A stretch of 64,000 bases of DNA from Candidatus Competibacteraceae bacterium (GCA_003989085.1 RXIV01000002.1:334771-398770), one strand, 5' to 3'; positions 53,329 through 63,851 are shown, counted from the stretch's first letter. Numbers and translations are program-made. The notes: generated from the sequence alone by a model not told the origin.

Positions 53329-53736
53329 ATGATGAAAGTCACCGCACGCACTCGCCGGATCGGCGAGCAGATTCGCCGTGATCTGGCGGAACTGATCCGC
53401 GACGAACTCCGCGATCCGCGTTTGACGCTTATTTCCATGACCAGCGTCGAGGTCAGCCGTGATCTGGCCTACGCCCGGATTTACGTCACCCTGCTGGGCG
53501 ATCCGTCCGAGCGGGTCAACCGGGTCGCCGAACTCAACCGCGCCGCGCCGCTGCTGCGTCGGGAGCTAGGTCGACGGTTGCGCCTTCGCACCATCCCGAA
53601 ACTGGAATTTCGCTATGATGACGTGGTGGAACACGGGGCGCGGTTGTCTGCGCTGATTGATGCGGCGGTGGCCGCAGATGCGGATCGCCATCCCGATGAT
53701 CCGGCGGAATCAGTCAGTCCCGGAGAATCGGCATGA
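53329..53736 (+). CDS. rbfA: Ribosome-binding factor A
   Basis: RbfA is a KH-fold factor that binds immature 30S subunits and is needed for 16S 5'-end processing and cold adaptation. The 135-residue product has RTRRIGEQIRRDLAELIRDE, DPRLTLISMTSVEVSRDLAYARIYVT and LRTIPKLEFRYDD. It overlaps truB by 4 bp (ATGA) and starts 23 bp after infB. Confidence 0.95.
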   Translation: MMKVTARTRRIGEQIRRDLAELIRDELRDPRLTLISMTSVEVSRDLAYARIYVTLLGDPSERVNRVAELNRAAPLLRRELGRRLRLRTIPKLEFRYDDVVEHGARLSALIDAAVAADADRHPDDPAESVSPGESA

Positions 53737-54641
53737 CGCGCCATCCCCGCCGTCAGGTCAATGGCGTGATCCTGCTGGACAAGCCGGTTGGCTGGACTTC
53801 CAACGCCGCGTTGCAGGCGGTCAAGCGGCTATATCAGGCGGCCAAGGCCGGCCACACAGGCAGCCTTGATCCGTTGGCCAGCGGCTTGTTGCCGATTTGC
53901 CTGGGCGAGGCCACCAAGATGTCCGGGTTCCTGCTCAACGCTGATAAAAGCTACCAGTTCACTTGCCGGCTGGGCATCACCACCGCCACCGGCGATGCGG
54001 AAGGCGAAGTGATCGCCACCCGCCCGGTTGGGGTGCTAAGCCGCGAATTGGTAGACGCTGCGCTACGACGCTTTACTGGTGTCATTCAGCAAATTCCGCC
54101 CATGTATTCCGCCCTGAAACGCAACGGTCAACCGTTGTACAAGCTGGCCCGCAAAGGGATTGAAGTGGAACGGGAACCGCGTGAAGTCACCATTCACGAA
54201 CTGCGGTTGCTGCGATTGGAGGGTGAGGAACTGGAGTGCGAAATGCGTTGCACTAAAGGTACTTACGTTCGAGCGCTGGCCGCTGATCTGGGTGAGGCGC
54301 TGGGCTGCGGGGCGCATATTGCCGCCTTGCGGCGCACTGCGGTCGAACCCTATGACGCAACCCGGATGGTGACCCAGGAAGCCCTGTGCGAGCGGGCGGA
54401 ACGGGGTTTGGCGGCGCTGGATGAACTGTTGTTGCCGCTGGACAGCGCCGTTGCCCAATGGCCGGCGGTGCGGGTGCTGGCTGATAGCGCCTTTTATCTG
54501 CGCCAGGGTCAGCCGGTGCTCGTTCCCCGCGCTCCGACCCAAGGCTGGGTGCGCCTGTATCTCGGCGACCAGCAGTTTTTGGGCTTGGGCGAAATCATCG
54601 ATGATGGCCGGGTGGCGCCACGCCGGCTATTGGCTTGTTGA
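53733..54641 (+). CDS. truB: tRNA pseudouridine(55) synthase
   Basis: TruB makes pseudouridine 55 in the T loop of tRNAs. The 302-residue product contains NGVILLDKPVGWTSN at 10-24 and GHTGSLDPLASGLLP with the catalytic Asp46. YSALKRNGQPLYKLARKG follows, then a C-terminal PUA-like region. The length matches (E. coli 314). Translation is coupled to rbfA. The order infB-rbfA-truB-rpsO-pnp is the standard one. Confidence 0.96.
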   Translation: MTRHPRRQVNGVILLDKPVGWTSNAALQAVKRLYQAAKAGHTGSLDPLASGLLPICLGEATKMSGFLLNADKSYQFTCRLGITTATGDAEGEVIATRPVGVLSRELVDAALRRFTGVIQQIPPMYSALKRNGQPLYKLARKGIEVEREPREVTIHELRLLRLEGEELECEMRCTKGTYVRALAADLGEALGCGAHIAALRRTAVEPYDATRMVTQEALCERAERGLAALDELLLPLDSAVAQWPAVRVLADSAFYLRQGQPVLVPRAPTQGWVRLYLGDQQFLGLGEIIDDGRVAPRRLLAC

Positions 54642-54723
54642 TTGACCCCGGCGGGATTAACATCCCTAACCTGATGAAATGTCATAACTCAACTAATTTG
54701 GAATCTGATCGGAGTTTGATTCA

Positions 54724-54993
54724 ATGCCCCTGAAAACCGAGCAAAAAGCGCAAATCGTCCAGGATTTTCAGCGTGCGCCCGCCGACACCGGTTCGCCGGA
54801 AGTGCAGGTGGCGTTGCTAACCAACCGGATCAATGGGTTGCAACCCCATTTTGGCGCTCATAAGAAGGATCACCATTCCCGGCGCGGCCTGCTGAAGATG
54901 GTCAATCAGCGCCGTAAACTGCTGGATTACCTGAAGCGCAAGGATTTGTCAGGTTACCAAGCCCTAATCAGCCGCCTTGGCTTGCGCCGCTGA
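54724..54993 (+). CDS. rpsO: 30S ribosomal protein S15
   Basis: The 89-residue S15 binds the central domain of 16S rRNA and starts platform assembly. [46 protein letters not shown] and the ending LISRLGLRR are the conserved blocks. The length is exactly that of the family. The 82-bp gap after truB probably holds a separate promoter and the site for S15 autoregulation; I could not identify the pseudoknot by eye. Confidence 0.97.
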   Translation: MPLKTEQKAQIVQDFQRAPADTGSPEVQVALLTNRINGLQPHFGAHKKDHHSRRGLLKMVNQRRKLLDYLKRKDLSGYQALISRLGLRR

Positions 54994-55030
54994 GACCTTT
55001 CGACGATTTTTCACCGCACAGGACGCTTTC

Positions 55031-57109
55031 GTGACGCCCATCAAAAAGACCTTTCAGTACGGCCAGCATTCCGTCACTTTGGAGACCGGCGAAATCGCCC
55101 GTCAGGCCAGTGGCGCGGTTCTGGTCAACATGGCGGATACCGTGGTGTTGGTCACCATGGTGGCCGCTCGCGAAGATCAAGGCCGGGATTTCCTGCCGAT
55201 GCGGGTTGATTACCAGGAACGCGCTTATGCCGCGGGCCGGATTCCCGGCAGTTTCTTCCGCCGCGAAGGCCGTCCGTCCGAGAGCGAAACCCTGACTGCC
55301 CGCCTGATCGACCGGCCATTGCGCCCGCTGTTTCCTGACGGATTCACTAACGAAGTGCAGATCATCGCGACCGTAATGTCGCTGAACCATCAGGTCGATC
55401 CGGAAATCCCGGCGCTGATTGGCGCTTCGGCGGCGGTGGCGATGTCTGGCGTGCCGTTCAGTGGCCCTATTGGCGCGGCCCGGGTTGGCTATTCCGATGG
55501 TCGCTATTTGCTGAATCCCACCCGCCGTGAATTGAAAACATCGCAACTAGATCTGGTGGTGGCGGGAACCGAGCGTGCGGTGCTGATGGTGGAATCCGAA
55601 GCCGATGGCCTGTCGGAAGAAGTGATGCTGGGCGCGGTGATGTTCGGCCATGAGCAGATGCAGGTCGTCATCCGCGCGATCAAGGAATTAGTGGTGGAGT
55701 CCGGCGTTCAACCTTGGGATTGGCAAGCGCCGCCTACTGATGAGGCGCTGATTCACGCGGTGCGCGCCGCAGTCGGAACTGAGCTGGTCGAGGCCTATCA
55801 GATCGTTGACAAGTTGGATCGGCAACAGCGGGTGCGCGACCTCCGGGTGCAAACCATCGCGCAAGTAACCGCGCAGGCTCCGGATCGCTGGACGGCGCTG
55901 GTGATTGAAGCCGCCTTCGCGACGCTGGAAAGCGAAATTGTCCGGGGCCGGGTGCTGGCGGGCCAGCCGCGCATTGATGGGCGCGATACCCGCACCGTTC
56001 GTCCGATCACGGTCCGCACTGGCGTGTTGCCGCGCACTCACGGTTCGGCGCTGTTCACCCGGGGTGAGACCCAGGCACTGGTGGTGGCGACCCTCGGCAC
56101 CGACCGTGATGCCCAGGTGATCGATGCGCTGGAGGGCGAATACCGCCAGCCATTCCTGCTGCACTACAACTTCCCACCCTATTCAGTGGGCGAGATCGGC
56201 CAGGTGGGTAGTCCCAAGCGCCGTGAAGTCGGGCATGGCCGGCTGGCCAAGCGTGGGGTACAGGCGATCATGCCCAAGCCCGACCAGTTCCCCTACACGG
56301 TGCGAGTGGTGTCGGAGATCACCGAATCCAACGGCTCCAGCTCGATGGCCTCGGTGTGCGGGGCCAGTCTGGCGCTGATGGACGCCGGGGTGCCGATCAA
56401 GGCGCCAGTAGCCGGGATTGCGATGGGGCTGATCAAGGAAGGCGAGCGCTTTGCGGTGCTGACCGACATCATCGGCGATGAAGATCATCTAGGCGACATG
56501 GATTTCAAGGTAGCCGGAACTGCCGCCGGCGTCACCGCCCTGCAAATGGACATTAAGATCGACGGCATCACCCGCGAGATCATGGAGCAGGCATTGGCCC
56601 AAGCGCGGGAAGGCCGGCTGCATATTCTGGGCAAGATGGGCGCAGCGCTCACCCAGCCGCGGGCGGAATTGTCGGAATACGCGCCGCGCTATACCACCAT
56701 GCGGATTAACCCGGAGAAAATCCGCGATGTGATCGGCAAGGGTGGCATCACTATCCGCTCGATCACTGAGGAAACCGGCGCCACTATCGATATTACGGAT
56801 GATGGCGTGATCAAAATCGCTGCGGTGGACAAGGCCGCTGGCGATGAGGCCCGCCGCCGTATCGAGCAAATCACTTCCGATATCGAATCTGGCCAGGTCT
56901 ATGAAGGCAAAGTGGTGCGGATCATGGACTTCGGCGCCTTTGTGACCATCATGCCGGGGCGCGATGGCATGGTGCATATCTCGCAGATTTGCGAGGAGCG
57001 GGTGCAGGCCGTCAGCGACAAACTGAAGGTCGGCGATGTGGTCAAGGTGCAAGTGATGGAAGTAGATAAGCAAGGCCGTATTCGTCTGACGATGAAGGGT
57101 TTGAACTGA
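55031..57109 (+). CDS. pnp: Polyribonucleotide nucleotidyltransferase (PNPase)
   Basis: PNPase is a phosphorolytic 3'-5' exoribonuclease of the degradosome. The 692-residue product has two RNase PH domains ([20 protein letters not shown] in the first; [20 protein letters not shown] in the second), a helical linker, a KH domain ([20 protein letters not shown]) and an S1 domain ([20 protein letters not shown]). The GTG at 55031 ([20 protein letters not shown]) is chosen because family members start here and AGGA lies 7 nt upstream. An upstream ATG at 54977 overlaps rpsO. Confidence 0.97.
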   Translation: MTPIKKTFQYGQHSVTLETGEIARQASGAVLVNMADTVVLVTMVAAREDQGRDFLPMRVDYQERAYAAGRIPGSFFRREGRPSESETLTARLIDRPLRPLFPDGFTNEVQIIATVMSLNHQVDPEIPALIGASAAVAMSGVPFSGPIGAARVGYSDGRYLLNPTRRELKTSQLDLVVAGTERAVLMVESEADGLSEEVMLGAVMFGHEQMQVVIRAIKELVVESGVQPWDWQAPPTDEALIHAVRAAVGTELVEAYQIVDKLDRQQRVRDLRVQTIAQVTAQAPDRWTALVIEAAFATLESEIVRGRVLAGQPRIDGRDTRTVRPITVRTGVLPRTHGSALFTRGETQALVVATLGTDRDAQVIDALEGEYRQPFLLHYNFPPYSVGEIGQVGSPKRREVGHGRLAKRGVQAIMPKPDQFPYTVRVVSEITESNGSSSMASVCGASLALMDAGVPIKAPVAGIAMGLIKEGERFAVLTDIIGDEDHLGDMDFKVAGTAAGVTALQMDIKIDGITREIMEQALAQAREGRLHILGKMGAALTQPRAELSEYAPRYTTMRINPEKIRDVIGKGGITIRSITEETGATIDITDDGVIKIAAVDKAAGDEARRRIEQITSDIESGQVYEGKVVRIMDFGAFVTIMPGRDGMVHISQICEERVQAVSDKLKVGDVVKVQVMEVDKQGRIRLTMKGLN

Positions 57110-57199
57110 GAGAACTCGGAGCGGCCATGCCGGTTTGCCTTGGCGTTGCTGCGTCGGGTATAGTTCCTAGTCTTGCCGCCAGGGACAGGGCGGTGCTTT

Positions 57200-57289
57200 G
57201 GAGAGATGGCCGAGCGGTCGAAGGCGCAGCACTGGAAATGCTGTTTAGGGGTGACTCTAACGAGGGTTCGAATCCCTCTCTCTCCGCCA
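57200..57289 (+). tRNA. tRNA-Ser (GGA)
   Basis: A 90-nt class II tRNA. The 7-bp acceptor stem pairs GGAGAGA with TCTCTCC; G73 and an encoded CCA follow. The anticodon loop reads CTGGAAA, giving GGA. A long variable arm lies between about 57245 and 57260. The T loop is GTTCGAATCC. It reads UCC and UCU codons. Confidence 0.97.
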
Positions 57290-57322
57290 AATTCTAGTCC
57301 GTAGCGTTCCATGATGGATTTT

Positions 57323-57346
57323 AAGCCCGCCAAGTGCGGGTTTTTT
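57323..57346 (+). terminator. Rho-independent terminator after tRNA-Ser
   Basis: CCCGC and GCGGG around CAAGT, with flanking A/T pairs, are followed by six T. It lies 34 nt after the tRNA end and 70 nt before pgpA. Confidence 0.85.
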
Positions 57347-57415
57347 CATGCGATTTTCCATCGCTGAACCTGCCGTCAGGCCCAGCCGGTTGATAGCCAC
57401 CTTGAGGACTCCACG

Positions 57416-57913
57416 ATGTCGGATGAAAAACCTTGCGCCCGTGTGTTCCGCGACCCGGTGCATTTTCTTGCTCTCGGCTTTGGCTCTGGTTGCGCACCGA
57501 AGGCTCCCGGCACCTTCGGGACGCTGGCAGCGATCCCGCTTTATCTATTGGCGCAATCGTTACCGCTGTGGGCCTATCTATTACTGACCGGCGCCGGTTT
57601 CGGGTTGGGTGTGTGGATTTGCGGACGCGCCGCTCATGATCTCGGCGTTCATGATCACCCCGCAATTGTTTGGGATGAAGTGGTTGGCTATTTCATCACC
57701 ATGATCGCCGCGCCGCCCGGTTGGGTGTGGATCATCGCCGGATTTGCGCTGTTTCGGCTGTTTGATATTGTAAAACCGTGGCCGATCCGGCAGGCGGATC
57801 AAGACATCGGTGGCGGTTTTGGCATCATGTTCGACGATGTGCTGGCGGCTGGTTATGCCTGGCTGGCGTTGCAAGCACTAGCTTATGGCGCGGCCCTGCT
57901 GGACATTGCCTGA
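57416..57913 (+). CDS. pgpA: Phosphatidylglycerophosphatase A
   Basis: PgpA removes the phosphate from phosphatidylglycerophosphate to give phosphatidylglycerol. The 165-residue inner-membrane protein has the conserved GFGSGCAPKAPGTFGTLAAI near the N terminus, VWDEVVGYFITM in the middle and FRLFDIVKPWPIRQADQ with GGFGIMFDDVLAAGYAW. These Asp/Glu residues bind Mg2+. About four membrane segments are visible. It usually follows thiL and nusB; here it stands between a tRNA and metY. Confidence 0.95.
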   Translation: MSDEKPCARVFRDPVHFLALGFGSGCAPKAPGTFGTLAAIPLYLLAQSLPLWAYLLLTGAGFGLGVWICGRAAHDLGVHDHPAIVWDEVVGYFITMIAAPPGWVWIIAGFALFRLFDIVKPWPIRQADQDIGGGFGIMFDDVLAAGYAWLALQALAYGAALLDIA

Positions 57914-57968
57914 TGGCCGCGTTCACACTTGCCCGTTCTCTCCCTTGGCTACCAGTGGGGTCCCGTCC

Positions 57969-59243
57969 ATGAAATTTGAAACCATTGCCATTCACGGCGG
58001 TTATACGCCAGAAGCGACGACCAAAGCGGTCGCTGTTCCGATTTACCAGACCACCTCTTATGCCTTCGACGACACCCAGCACGGGGCTGATCTGTTTGAT
58101 CTTAAGGTGCCGGGCAACATCTATACCCGGATTATGAATCCTACTACGGCGGTGTTGGAACAGCGGGTGGCGGCGCTGGAGGGTGGGGTAGGGGCGCTAG
58201 CGGTGGCTTCGGGGATGGCCGCGATCACCTACGCGCTGATGACTATTGCTGAGGTCGGCGACAACATTGTCACCACCTCGACCCTGTATGGTGGCACCTA
58301 CAACCTGTTCGCCCACACGTTGCCCCGGTTCGGCATTGAGGCGCGGTTTGCCGATTACCGCGATGTCGAGACGCTCGGTCGGCTGATCGACGACAAGACC
58401 AAGGCGGTGTTTTGTGAATCCATCGGTAATCCATCGGCCAATGTTGTCGATTTCGGGGCGCTGGCCGCAGTGGCTCATGCCCAGGGCGTACCGCTGATCG
58501 TCGATAACACCGTACCGACGCCTTACCTTTGCCGGCCTTTCGAGCATGGCGCGGACATTGTGGTTCACGCTCTGACCAAGTACATGGGCGGCCACGGCAC
58601 CAGCATTGGCGGGGCGATTGTCGATTCTGGGCGCTTCCCCTGGGATCAGCACAAAGTCCGCTTTGCCCGACTGAATGAGCCGGATCCGTCCTATCATGGT
58701 GTGGTGTATGTCGAGGCGCTGGGGCCAGCAGCATTCATCGGTCGGGCGCGGGTAGTGCCACTCCGCAACACCGGCGCGGCGATCTCGCCCTTCAACAGCT
58801 TCCTGATTCTGCAAGGGATTGAGACGTTGCCGGTGCGGATGGATCGCCATTGTGAGAACGCGCTTAAGGCCGCTGAATTTCTCAAGGGCCAGCCACAGGT
58901 CGAATGGGTGCGTTATCCGGCGCTGGCCGACAGCCCGGAAAAGCCGCTGGTGGACAAGTACATGGGCGGGCGTGGCTCCAGCATTCTCAGCTTCGGCATT
59001 CAGGGCGGGCGCGAGGCTGGGGCGAAGTTTATAGACGCCCTGCAATTGGTGACCCGGTTGGTCAACATTGGCGACGCCAAATCACTGGCGTGCCATCCGG
59101 CCACGACTACGCATCGACAGTTGTCGGCAGCGGAACTGGCTAAGGCCGGAGTCAGCGAGGATCTGGTGCGGCTGTCGATTGGCATCGAGCATATTGACGA
59201 TATCCTGGCCGATTTGGAACACGCACTGGCAGCAGCGCGGTGA
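57969..59243 (+). CDS. metY: O-acetylhomoserine aminocarboxypropyltransferase (MetY)
   Basis: MetY uses PLP to join O-acetylhomoserine with sulfide, giving homocysteine by direct sulfhydrylation. The 424-residue product contains YTRIMNPTTAVLEQRVAALE, ASGMAAITYALMTI, the PLP-Lys in HALTKYMGGHGT and SLACHPATTTHRQL near the C terminus. MetY-type proteins are about 425-430 residues, longer than cystathionine synthases (about 390), which favours this call. ATG 57969 is the family start; the frame from 57885 overlaps pgpA. Confidence 0.95.
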   Translation: MKFETIAIHGGYTPEATTKAVAVPIYQTTSYAFDDTQHGADLFDLKVPGNIYTRIMNPTTAVLEQRVAALEGGVGALAVASGMAAITYALMTIAEVGDNIVTTSTLYGGTYNLFAHTLPRFGIEARFADYRDVETLGRLIDDKTKAVFCESIGNPSANVVDFGALAAVAHAQGVPLIVDNTVPTPYLCRPFEHGADIVVHALTKYMGGHGTSIGGAIVDSGRFPWDQHKVRFARLNEPDPSYHGVVYVEALGPAAFIGRARVVPLRNTGAAISPFNSFLILQGIETLPVRMDRHCENALKAAEFLKGQPQVEWVRYPALADSPEKPLVDKYMGGRGSSILSFGIQGGREAGAKFIDALQLVTRLVNIGDAKSLACHPATTTHRQLSAAELAKAGVSEDLVRLSIGIEHIDDILADLEHALAAAR

Positions 59244-59405
59244 ACTGTTCATCGAACCCACCGCTAAATAACGGCGCATCGATCAAGGCGTTTGTGGTGG
59301 CGTTGGTCAGGGATTGACAGCGTAGCGAGAAGCGTCAATCATTGCCAACTTTTAAGCAATCAACCCTTTTTTGTTTATCCATTTGTTTTACAAGGAGTCT
59401 TTACT

Positions 59406-59672
59406 TTGGCTAATACGGTTCAAGCGAAGAAACGCGCTCGTCAGGCGGAAAAGCACCGCCAACATAACGCCAGCATGCGCTCCATGCTGCGCACCTACAT
59501 TAAGCGGGTTATCAAAGCCATTCATGGTGGCGATCAGGCAAAGGCTGAGGTCGAATATCGGATCGCCGTGCCAGTGATCGACCGCATGGCCCGCAAGGGC
59601 ATGATTCACATGAATAAAGCCGCTCGTCACAAGAGCCGCCTGATCCATCATATCCGCGCTATGCCGGTTTGA
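59406..59672 (+). CDS. rpsT: 30S ribosomal protein S20 (TTG start)
   Basis: The 88-residue S20 binds 16S rRNA early in 30S assembly. ANTVQAKKRARQAEKHRQHN at the start and KGMIHMNKAARHKSRL near the end are typical. It starts with TTG at 59406, after AAGGAG, as in E. coli rpsT, where the weak start codon is part of autogenous control. The frame open upstream to 59292 is not used. The upstream gap of about 160 bp should hold its promoter; a large hairpin lies downstream. Confidence 0.97.
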   Translation: MANTVQAKKRARQAEKHRQHNASMRSMLRTYIKRVIKAIHGGDQAKAEVEYRIAVPVIDRMARKGMIHMNKAARHKSRLIHHIRAMPV

Positions 59673-59717
59673 TCGGCTGTGCAAAAACTGATTTTCCGAC
59701 TTTACTGATGCGGCATT

Positions 59718-59752
59718 GACTGAAGGCGGATGGTCTTTGTCCGGCTTCAGTC
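59718..59752. terminator. Hairpin between convergent rpsT and bfr
   Basis: A 13-bp stem (GACTGAAGGCGGA with TCCGGCTTCAGTC, one mismatch) encloses a 9-nt loop. It has only a short T-run on either side, so it may be a bidirectional terminator of weak type or a 3'-end stabiliser. Confidence 0.5.
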
Positions 59753-59781
59753 CCGCCTGTATGGGATTATACGGAGCGCAC

Positions 59782-60246
59782 TTAAAGCTGGGTTTGCAGG
59801 TAGCCGGGCAGGCCAAGATGCTGGATCAGTCCCAACTGCATTTCCAGCCAGCCGATATGCCCTTCCTCGCTGGCGAGGATGGCGGCCAGTAGATCGCGGG
59901 TTGTATAGTCGCCGCAGCTCTCACAATAACCGACCGCTTCCTTGTACAGCGGGTGAGCGACCAGCTCAAGCCGGAGATCGCCGCGCAGGATCTCCTCAAC
60001 ATTTTCCCCAATATATAGCTTGCCCAGGTCTTGAAGATTGGGCAGCCCATCCAGCACCAGAATCCGCTGCAGCAGCCGGTCGGCATGCTTCATTTCGTCA
60101 ATCGATTCATCGTATTCATGCTGACCGAGCTTGGTAAATCCCCAGTTTTCCAACAGGCGGGCATGGAGAAAATACTGGTTGATGGAAGTTAATTCGTTTT
60201 TGAGCGCCTTATTCAGGTACTCGATAACTTTGGCGTCGCCTTTCAT
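59782..60246 (-). CDS. bfr: Bacterioferritin
   Basis: The 154-residue subunit of a 24-mer iron-storage cage. Ferroxidase ligands are visible as E18, E51 and H54, with EEGHIGWLE carrying the second Glu/His set. Met52 is the residue that binds haem between subunits, so it is the haem-binding type and not ferritin-like. It lies 29 bp after the bfd-like gene on the same strand, and the two are probably cotranscribed. Confidence 0.96.
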   Translation of the reverse strand: MKGDAKVIEYLNKALKNELTSINQYFLHARLLENWGFTKLGQHEYDESIDEMKHADRLLQRILVLDGLPNLQDLGKLYIGENVEEILRGDLRLELVAHPLYKEAVGYCESCGDYTTRDLLAAILASEEGHIGWLEMQLGLIQHLGLPGYLQTQL

Positions 60247-60275
60247 GCGGAAGATTCTCCGAGGTGGGTTGGAAG

Positions 60276-60557
60276 CTACAGATCGATGGCGAACCAGGCG
60301 GTTTGCACGGGAGCAGTGTCCGTTGCCGCTGCCGGTGGCGCAGGCTGGGTTATGGGAGGCAAGGCTAAAGCCGGAGCCGGAACTTCGGGTGGCGCAGCCA
60401 GACAGGCGTCAACATATTCGCTGATGCTGTCCAGGCACTTGCCACACTCGGTCCCCACACCGAAGCGGGCGCTAACTTCACCGACCGTACGAACGCCCTC
60501 CCGGATTGCCTGGCGGATTTGCTGGTCGGAAACTGCTTTGCAGATGCACAGATACAT
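60276..60557 (-). CDS. bfd: Bacterioferritin-associated ferredoxin-like (2Fe-2S) protein
   Basis: A 93-residue protein with Bfd cysteines at 4, 6, 38 and 41 (MYLCICKAV and GTECGKCLD). Bfd reduces the core of bacterioferritin to release iron. The first 55 residues are a complete Bfd domain; the rest (from about 56) is a Pro/Ala-rich extension not found in the E. coli protein of 64 residues. The gene is directly upstream of bfr. Confidence 0.92.
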   Translation of the reverse strand: MYLCICKAVSDQQIRQAIREGVRTVGEVSARFGVGTECGKCLDSISEYVDACLAAPPEVPAPALALPPITQPAPPAAATDTAPVQTAWFAIDL

Positions 60558-60859
60558 GTTCTAACCCTCCCGGTTACAGTCGTTGGCCGAAGTCTGGCAA
60601 GACCGGCATAGAGACTGTCTTACCGCGCTTTGGTTGCACCGTAGCTACCATTTGACTCGATGGAATCCCCCTCCAGTCTGCCTCTCCCGTGCGGTTCCAC
60701 CACGATCTGCCGACTATCGCGCTGAAACCTTACCGGTTGCGCCCGGATAAAAACTGACTGAAGAAGTCGGGAGTTTTACGTCTTTCCTGAACCTGCACGG
60801 CGAAAGGGAGTCTGTTTGTCGATGAAGACTGTACAAACCGAGCAACAGAGAGCGTAACC
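60558..60859. other. Divergent intergenic region bfd / 60860
   Basis: No gene is supported in these 302 bp. The region should hold the promoters of bfd (minus strand) and of the secreted protein (plus strand). I see no clear Fur box, riboswitch or transposon end. An antisense frame from 61315 into this region has no recognisable homology. Confidence 0.4.
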
Positions 60860-61606
60860 ATGACCCTTCCCAAGACGACCCATTACCTGAGCGCCGCCAC
60901 TTTCGGCGTGTTGCTGCTGGCTGATACCGTCTTGCCGGCCTGCGCCATCACCGGTGGTCGACAGGAAGAAGTGTTCCAAGGCGTGGCTCGTGATGATCGT
61001 GGCGAGATTGCCTACACCGAAGATCACCGGATGATTTACGAAAATGGCCGCCCGCAGCGTAACGAAACCCATTACCGGGACGCCAACGGCAAGGAAATCG
61101 CGGTGTTGAACTCCAATTTCACCAGCAATCCTTATGTGCCCAACTACGCCTTTGAAGATCGCCGGTTCGGACGGCAGGACGGCACCTTTGTTGATGGCTC
61201 TTGGGTCAAGGTTTATGGTAGGGCCGCTGAAAATGCGCCGGTGCAACAGGAGATGCTGCGGTTGGAGAAGGGCATGGTGACTGGCCAGGGGCTGCATGTT
61301 TACCTGCATGACCATTTAGATGAGCTGGCTCAGGGCGGGGCTGTCCAGCAGGTGCGGTTCCTGGTTCCGCTGGAAGGCCGCGAGTTCCTGTTTCGCATTC
61401 GCCCAGTGGAGAAGCACGGTGATCCGGACACCGTGGCGTTCACCATTGAAGCGGATTGCTGGCCGCTACGATTAGCCGCGCCAACCGTGGAAATCCGTTA
61501 CGACCGCGTTACTCGCCGGCTGTTGTCCTACCGCGGTGTATCCCGTCTGCTCAGCGCCGATCAGGATGCCCAGAACGTCACCATCGCCTACCGCTATCCG
61601 GGTTAA
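60860..61606 (+). CDS. Exported protein of unknown function
   Basis: A 248-residue protein with an N-terminal signal segment (about 9-29, ending PACA; a lipobox is not convincing). The mature part is beta-rich and polar, with DRGEIAYTEDHRMIYENGRP, NSNFTSNPYVPNYAFEDRRF and PLEGREFLFRIRPVE. No enzyme motif is evident. The pattern (product name unknown, conserved across gammaproteobacteria as far as I recall) suggests a periplasmic protein. GAGAG precedes the ATG. It is convergent with lgt. Confidence 0.8.
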   Translation: MTLPKTTHYLSAATFGVLLLADTVLPACAITGGRQEEVFQGVARDDRGEIAYTEDHRMIYENGRPQRNETHYRDANGKEIAVLNSNFTSNPYVPNYAFEDRRFGRQDGTFVDGSWVKVYGRAAENAPVQQEMLRLEKGMVTGQGLHVYLHDHLDELAQGGAVQQVRFLVPLEGREFLFRIRPVEKHGDPDTVAFTIEADCWPLRLAAPTVEIRYDRVTRRLLSYRGVSRLLSADQDAQNVTIAYRYPG

Positions 61607-61674
61607 CTCGCTGTATTCGCAAAGATCTCTTGCCACCCCCCCCGGTATTAAGGCGCGGGTAAATCGGTCACCGC

Positions 61675-62463
61675 TCAACTCGTTTGTCGCCGATATGCCA
61701 GTGTGAGCAGAATCACGCCGACCGCAATCAGCGGCAATGACAGCAGTTGTCCCATGGTTAGCCAGCCAAAAGCCAGATAACCCAGCTGGGCGTCTGGCTG
61801 GCGAACCAGCTCCACCAGCAGGCGAAATGTGCCGTAGCACAGCGCGAACAGTCCCGACACCGCCATTCTTGGGCGTGGTTTGGCTGAAAATAGCCAGATA
61901 ATCAGAAACAGCGCCACACCCTCCAGCGCCGCCTCATACAGTTGCGAAGGATGGCGCGGCAGGTTATCGCCGGTTTGGCGAAACACCATGCCCCACGGTA
62001 AATCCGTCACCCGGCCCCATAACTCGCCATTGATGAAATTGCCGATTCGTCCGAACAACAGCCCCGGCGCAATCAGCGGTGCGATGAAATCTACGGTTCC
62101 CCAGAACGGCTTTTGGTATTTGCGCGCAAACAGCGTCATCGCCAGCAGCACGCCCAGGAATCCGCCATGGAATGACATTCCGCCCTCCCAGATGCGGAAC
62201 AGCGTCAGCGGATTATTCAGGAAGGAACCGAAGCCGTAAAACAGGACGTAGCCGATCCGGCCACCCAGGATGACGCCCAAGGCGATGTAGAACACTAGAT
62301 CGTCCATTTGCTCGGCAGTCCAGCCGGAGCCGGGTTGCTTGACCCGGTAACGGCCTAGCGCCCAGCCAATCAGGAACGCCAGCAGGTACATCAGGCCATA
62401 CCAGCGCACATGGAGCGGTCCCAGGCTGAACGCCACGGGGTCAAAATCGGGATGGATGAGCAT
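61675..62463 (-). CDS. lgt: Prolipoprotein diacylglyceryl transferase
   Basis: Lgt adds a diacylglyceryl group to the lipobox Cys of prolipoproteins. The 262-residue inner-membrane enzyme has seven membrane segments. [20 protein letters not shown] is at the N terminus, [19 protein letters not shown] in the middle and the signature [17 protein letters not shown] follows. The length matches the family. It lies 14 bp after rlmI on the same strand. Confidence 0.96.
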   Translation of the reverse strand: MLIHPDFDPVAFSLGPLHVRWYGLMYLLAFLIGWALGRYRVKQPGSGWTAEQMDDLVFYIALGVILGGRIGYVLFYGFGSFLNNPLTLFRIWEGGMSFHGGFLGVLLAMTLFARKYQKPFWGTVDFIAPLIAPGLLFGRIGNFINGELWGRVTDLPWGMVFRQTGDNLPRHPSQLYEAALEGVALFLIIWLFSAKPRPRMAVSGLFALCYGTFRLLVELVRQPDAQLGYLAFGWLTMGQLLSLPLIAVGVILLTLAYRRQTS

Positions 62464-62477
62464 GAAAAACTCCGGGG

Positions 62478-63695
62478 TCAGGCGGGCAGCACCCGCGCCA
62501 GAATGGTCTTGAGATAATCCGTTTCGGGGATGGCCGGATGCACCGGATGATCTGGTCCTTGCCGACCTTGTTCCAGAATGACCAGATTGCGCTCCAGATG
62601 TCGTGAGCCTTGCAATAGCGCTTGAGTTAAGGCTTCACGCGGTAGAAGTTGTGAGCAGGAACACGAAATTAGCAACCCATCGCGTTCCAGTACTTGCATC
62701 GCCATCTCATTGATTCGTCGGTAAGCCAGAGCGCCTTCCTTGAAATCTTTGCGGCGCTTGATGAACGCCGGTGGGTCTACAATGATCGCATCAAAGCGTT
62801 CATGGGCCTCGCGCAACCCCTTCAATATCTCGAAGGCGTCGCCTTGATGAACTTGCATCCGATCACTGACGCTGTTTAGCGCAGCATGCGCCTTAACTTG
62901 TTCCAGCGCCGCAGCAGAACTATCCACGCAGATAACTTCGCGTGCGCCGTGCGCCGCCGCCCGAATCCCCCAGGCACCGGTATAGCTGAATACGTCCAGT
63001 ACCCGCCGGCCCGAAACGTAGCGATCCAGCCGGGCGCGATTATCACGCTGATCGTAAAACCAGCCAGTTTTCTGCCCGGTTTTTGGCGCGACTTGGAACC
63101 GTAACCCATCTTCCTCAATATCTATGGTGTCTGGCACTATCCCGGCGGCATCGGCCACATAGCGCTCCAAACCCTCCAATCCCCGCATCGCGCCATCATT
63201 ACGCCATAACACTGCTGCCGGTTTCAGCACTTTTTGCAGAGCGGCAAGAACGTCTTCCTTGAAGCGGTCCATGCCGGCGGTCGTGACTTGCGCCACGCAC
63301 AGATCGCCGTAGCGGTCGATGATCAGCCCTGGCAAACCGTCGCCTTCACCATAAACCAGTCGATAGAATGGCCGCTCGTACAGACGTTCGCGCAGGCTTA
63401 ACGCCACATTTAACCGGTGAACCAGTAGCGAGAGGCTGAGAGGGTGGTCAGGATCGCGGCTGACCAAGCGGGCGCACAACAGGACGTTAGGATTCACATA
63501 GCCAGTGCCAATCGCTTTACCATTGCTAGATTGGATCACGATCGGCTGACCGGGCGCAAAATTACGCAGCGGGGTTGCCTCGACATCAACTTCGTTGCTG
63601 TAAACCCACAGGTGACCAGCGCGTAACCGGCGATCTTCATCTTTACGCAGACGCAACGGAGCAAAATCGACAGGGAAAGCGGGGGATAAGAGCAT
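62478..63695 (-). CDS. rlmI: 23S rRNA (cytosine(1962)-C5)-methyltransferase RlmI
   Basis: RlmI methylates C1962 of 23S rRNA. The 405-residue product has an N-terminal PUA domain ([20 protein letters not shown]), an EEHEE-like middle domain ([16 protein letters not shown]) and a Rossmann methyltransferase domain with [18 protein letters not shown]. The catalytic blocks [15 protein letters not shown] and SCSCSQLL follow. The length is as in E. coli (396). The assignment within the RlmI/RlmL-like group is by overall layout; the exact target base is inferred from the family. Confidence 0.9.
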   Translation of the reverse strand: MLLSPAFPVDFAPLRLRKDEDRRLRAGHLWVYSNEVDVEATPLRNFAPGQPIVIQSSNGKAIGTGYVNPNVLLCARLVSRDPDHPLSLSLLVHRLNVALSLRERLYERPFYRLVYGEGDGLPGLIIDRYGDLCVAQVTTAGMDRFKEDVLAALQKVLKPAAVLWRNDGAMRGLEGLERYVADAAGIVPDTIDIEEDGLRFQVAPKTGQKTGWFYDQRDNRARLDRYVSGRRVLDVFSYTGAWGIRAAAHGAREVICVDSSAAALEQVKAHAALNSVSDRMQVHQGDAFEILKGLREAHERFDAIIVDPPAFIKRRKDFKEGALAYRRINEMAMQVLERDGLLISCSCSQLLPREALTQALLQGSRHLERNLVILEQGRQGPDHPVHPAIPETDYLKTILARVLPA

Positions 63696-63823
63696 GGAAT
63701 GAGAGTGTCCTGATTAGGATCGAAAGGGATCAACTAGACTGAAGTTTACCCGGACTGGCGCGAAACGCCTTAGTCCTTATCAGGACTCATATGATTCTTT
63801 CATAAAGGTCTGATGAAAATTAG

Positions 63824-63851
63824 TTGACATGAGGGATTTGATGTCTATAAT
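63824..63851 (+). promoter_or_regulatory. Strong sigma-70 promoter facing the right edge
   Basis: TTGACA at 63824-63829 and TATAAT at 63846-63851 are perfect consensus elements with a 16-bp spacer. The upstream 40 bp are AT-rich, similar to an UP element. About 150 nt of G-rich leader without an ORF follow to the window end. This layout often belongs to an rRNA or tRNA operon, but its gene lies outside the window. Confidence 0.7.

Noticed and set aside
60776..61315. Minus-strand 179-codon frame
   Set aside because: Antisense to the exported protein gene at 60860, with no recognisable family.
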